Assembly (NCBI GenBank): GCA_030041035.1
Contig: JASHOO010000640.1
Coordinates: forward strand, 1-35,551
DNA length: 35,551 nucleotides
Reading direction: 5' to 3'
Origin: Bryobacteraceae bacterium
GTDB lineage: Bacteria; Acidobacteriota; Terriglobia; Bryobacterales; Bryobacteraceae
The position numbers and the translations under genes are program-made. Below the pieces are notes generated by a model. The model was not told the DNA's origin. It saw only the letters and a program-made list of their open reading frames with translations, and ran no database searches. Positions 33,731 to 35,551 of the stretch are shown piece by piece (position 1 is the first letter of the stretch; each line of letters starts with the position of its first letter).

Positions 33731-33807
33731 GAGTGGTTCACGAGTTGTGGGCAGCGTGTGGTTCGCCCACTCCTGTGCGTTTGGGTACGCGCCCTGCATG
33801 AACCACT
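33731..33807 (+). ncRNA. Candidate structured RNA leader with mutually exclusive stems
   Basis: An outer 9-bp perfect stem, AGTGGTTCA (33732-33740) with TGAACCACT (33799-33807), encloses hairpin A GTGGGC/GCCCAC (33747-33752 and 33765-33770). It also encloses hairpin B GTGCGT/ACGCGC (33775-33780 and 33787-33792, one G-U). Together they form a three-way junction of 76 nt. The 5' strand GAGTGG can instead pair with CCACTC (33767-33772), and GTGGTTC occurs twice (33733, 33758), so alternative folds compete. It sits between the hydrolase stop and the small ORF at 33842. The pairings are seen directly; function, expression and family are unknown. Confidence 0.4.
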
Positions 33808-33841
33808 GCAACGCGCAAGCGCCCGTCCGCGTACAAACCCG

Positions 33842-34102
33842 ATGACAGATGACCGGATCAAGGCCGCTCAGAGCCACATCCAGCAACTGCTCAAAGCTCA
33901 GCCTGAGTATGTAATCGACACGTCGGAATTTCAGAACGTGAAGACACGGCTAGCCATGCAGGAGAACGTTCACCGGTTAAATAAAAGAGACGACAAACGG
34001 CCGACATTGATTCGCAGGGAATCCGGCAAGATCGACGACAATGGCTCTCAGCAGTCAGACGACAGCGACGACGACCGGCCGACCCTGAAGCGCAGCGACT
34101 GA
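33842..34102 (+). CDS. Small charged protein with repeated RPTL motif
   Basis: The track extends upstream to 33758, but the ATG at 33842 gives a typical soluble 86-residue protein. The first half is helical (DDRIKAAQSHIQQLLKAQPEY). The second half is highly charged and probably disordered, with two copies of a D-x-RPTLxR motif: DDKRPTLIRR and DDDRPTLKRS at the very end. I recognise no family. The short repeated motif suggests a peptide-binding or phosphorylation site. A candidate structured RNA lies just upstream and htrA about 280 bp downstream. Confidence 0.55.
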   Translation: MTDDRIKAAQSHIQQLLKAQPEYVIDTSEFQNVKTRLAMQENVHRLNKRDDKRPTLIRRESGKIDDNGSQQSDDSDDDRPTLKRSD

Positions 34103-34385
34103 GCGGGGCCGCGCGGCCAATTGAGCAAAAATACTGTGTCGGTGGTATGGCGCGGCGCGCCGCAGATTTCTCATTCTGGAAGTGGGGGTGGATGGTGGTG
34201 CCGGCAGGTTGACTCTCTTGGCGTCAGCTTATCGTGCATCGTGGGAGCCTCCACCCTTACCGGCGTCAAACGCAACGAGTCGAGCCGGCTGCGGGTTGTG
34301 TTGAACCGGAAAGCCCCGGGTGTCCCGTACAGAGTGGATGATTCCAGTCCCGGGGGCCCGATTGATGGAGTGTGAGAGGCGTGCC
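34103..34385 (+). promoter_or_regulatory. Intergenic region upstream of htrA
   Basis: This 283-bp gap holds no convincing gene; the TTG-started ORF 34121-34375 has a low-quality composition. TTGACT at 34209 has no matching -10 at 16-18 bases. GAGAGG precedes the htrA ATG. I see no clear operator. Confidence 0.3.

Positions 34386-35551
<1,166 letters not shown>

Noticed and set aside
33732-33807. tRNA gene (76 nt, foldable)
   Set aside because: The outer stem is 9 bp, there are only two inner arms and no TTCGANTC-type T-loop or anticodon arm.
34121-34375. TTG-started 84-residue ORF before htrA
   Set aside because: No ribosome site, odd Ser/Gly/Trp-rich composition, no similarity I recognise.

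Overview
The window is about 35.5 kb of GC-rich, gene-dense bacterial chromosome. Both strands are used in short co-directional runs with small intergenic gaps. It looks like an Acidobacteriota genome (Solibacter/Bryobacter-like). The reasons are the giant Ser/Thr kinase with PEGA-type repeats, the exported SPDG-repeat propeller proteins, the Tat-exported amidohydrolase, and several exported or zinc-ribbon proteins of a kind I associate with that phylum. The taxonomic call is inference; there is no rRNA or marker gene here. I see no tRNA, rRNA, CRISPR array, transposase, integrase or prophage gene.

Layout. 1-4.85 kb: a truncated Tat-exported amidohydrolase (-), an exported protein of unknown function (+), an exported beta-propeller protein (+) and an exported S9 prolyl-oligopeptidase-type peptidase (-). 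4.9-10.4 kb: a membrane formate dehydrogenase operon (+) of catalytic subunit, FeS subunit, cytochrome b subunit and FdhE. The catalytic subunit is interrupted by an in-frame TGA that I read as selenocysteine, so the ORF track shows it as two pieces. 10.4-13.4 kb (-): an orphan Cys-motif/coiled-coil protein, a stand-alone asparaginase N-domain and an M16 zinc peptidase, with a heptamer repeat between the last two. 13.4-16.2 kb (+): RlmN and a PiT phosphate transporter. 16.2-18.3 kb (-): an ECF sigma factor, a soluble zinc anti-sigma factor and a polytopic membrane protein, tightly coupled. 18.4-21.5 kb (+): a receiver-domain protein, a small zinc-ribbon-like protein, a gene-free stretch of about 500 bp, a large exported protein and a His-rich mini-protein. 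21.6-24.25 kb: polyphosphate kinase (+) converging with a DinB-like protein (-). 24.3-29.3 kb (-): a 1656-residue kinase-TPR-TM-PEGA protein. 29.4-32.6 kb (-): an aminotransferase, 4-hydroxyphenylpyruvate dioxygenase and FAH-family hydrolase operon for aromatic amino-acid catabolism. 32.7-35.55 kb (+): an exported MetX-like alpha/beta hydrolase, a candidate structured RNA leader, a small acidic protein and an HtrA/Deg protease running off the right edge.

How the genes work together. The FDH operon should oxidise formate at the periplasmic face and feed electrons to quinone. It needs selenocysteine machinery (SelA/B/C/D) and FdhD, none of which is in the window. The HPPD operon makes homogentisate, and the FAH-family member could act at the end of that route, but homogentisate dioxygenase is absent here. 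PiT and Ppk1 are both phosphate/polyphosphate functions but are not in one operon. The strongest candidates for second looks are the selenoprotein FDH with its unusually close hairpin, the sigma/anti-sigma/membrane-protein triad, the repeat that supplies a stop codon and a start-codon leader, the giant kinase, and the foldable RNA-like leader at 33.73-33.81 kb.
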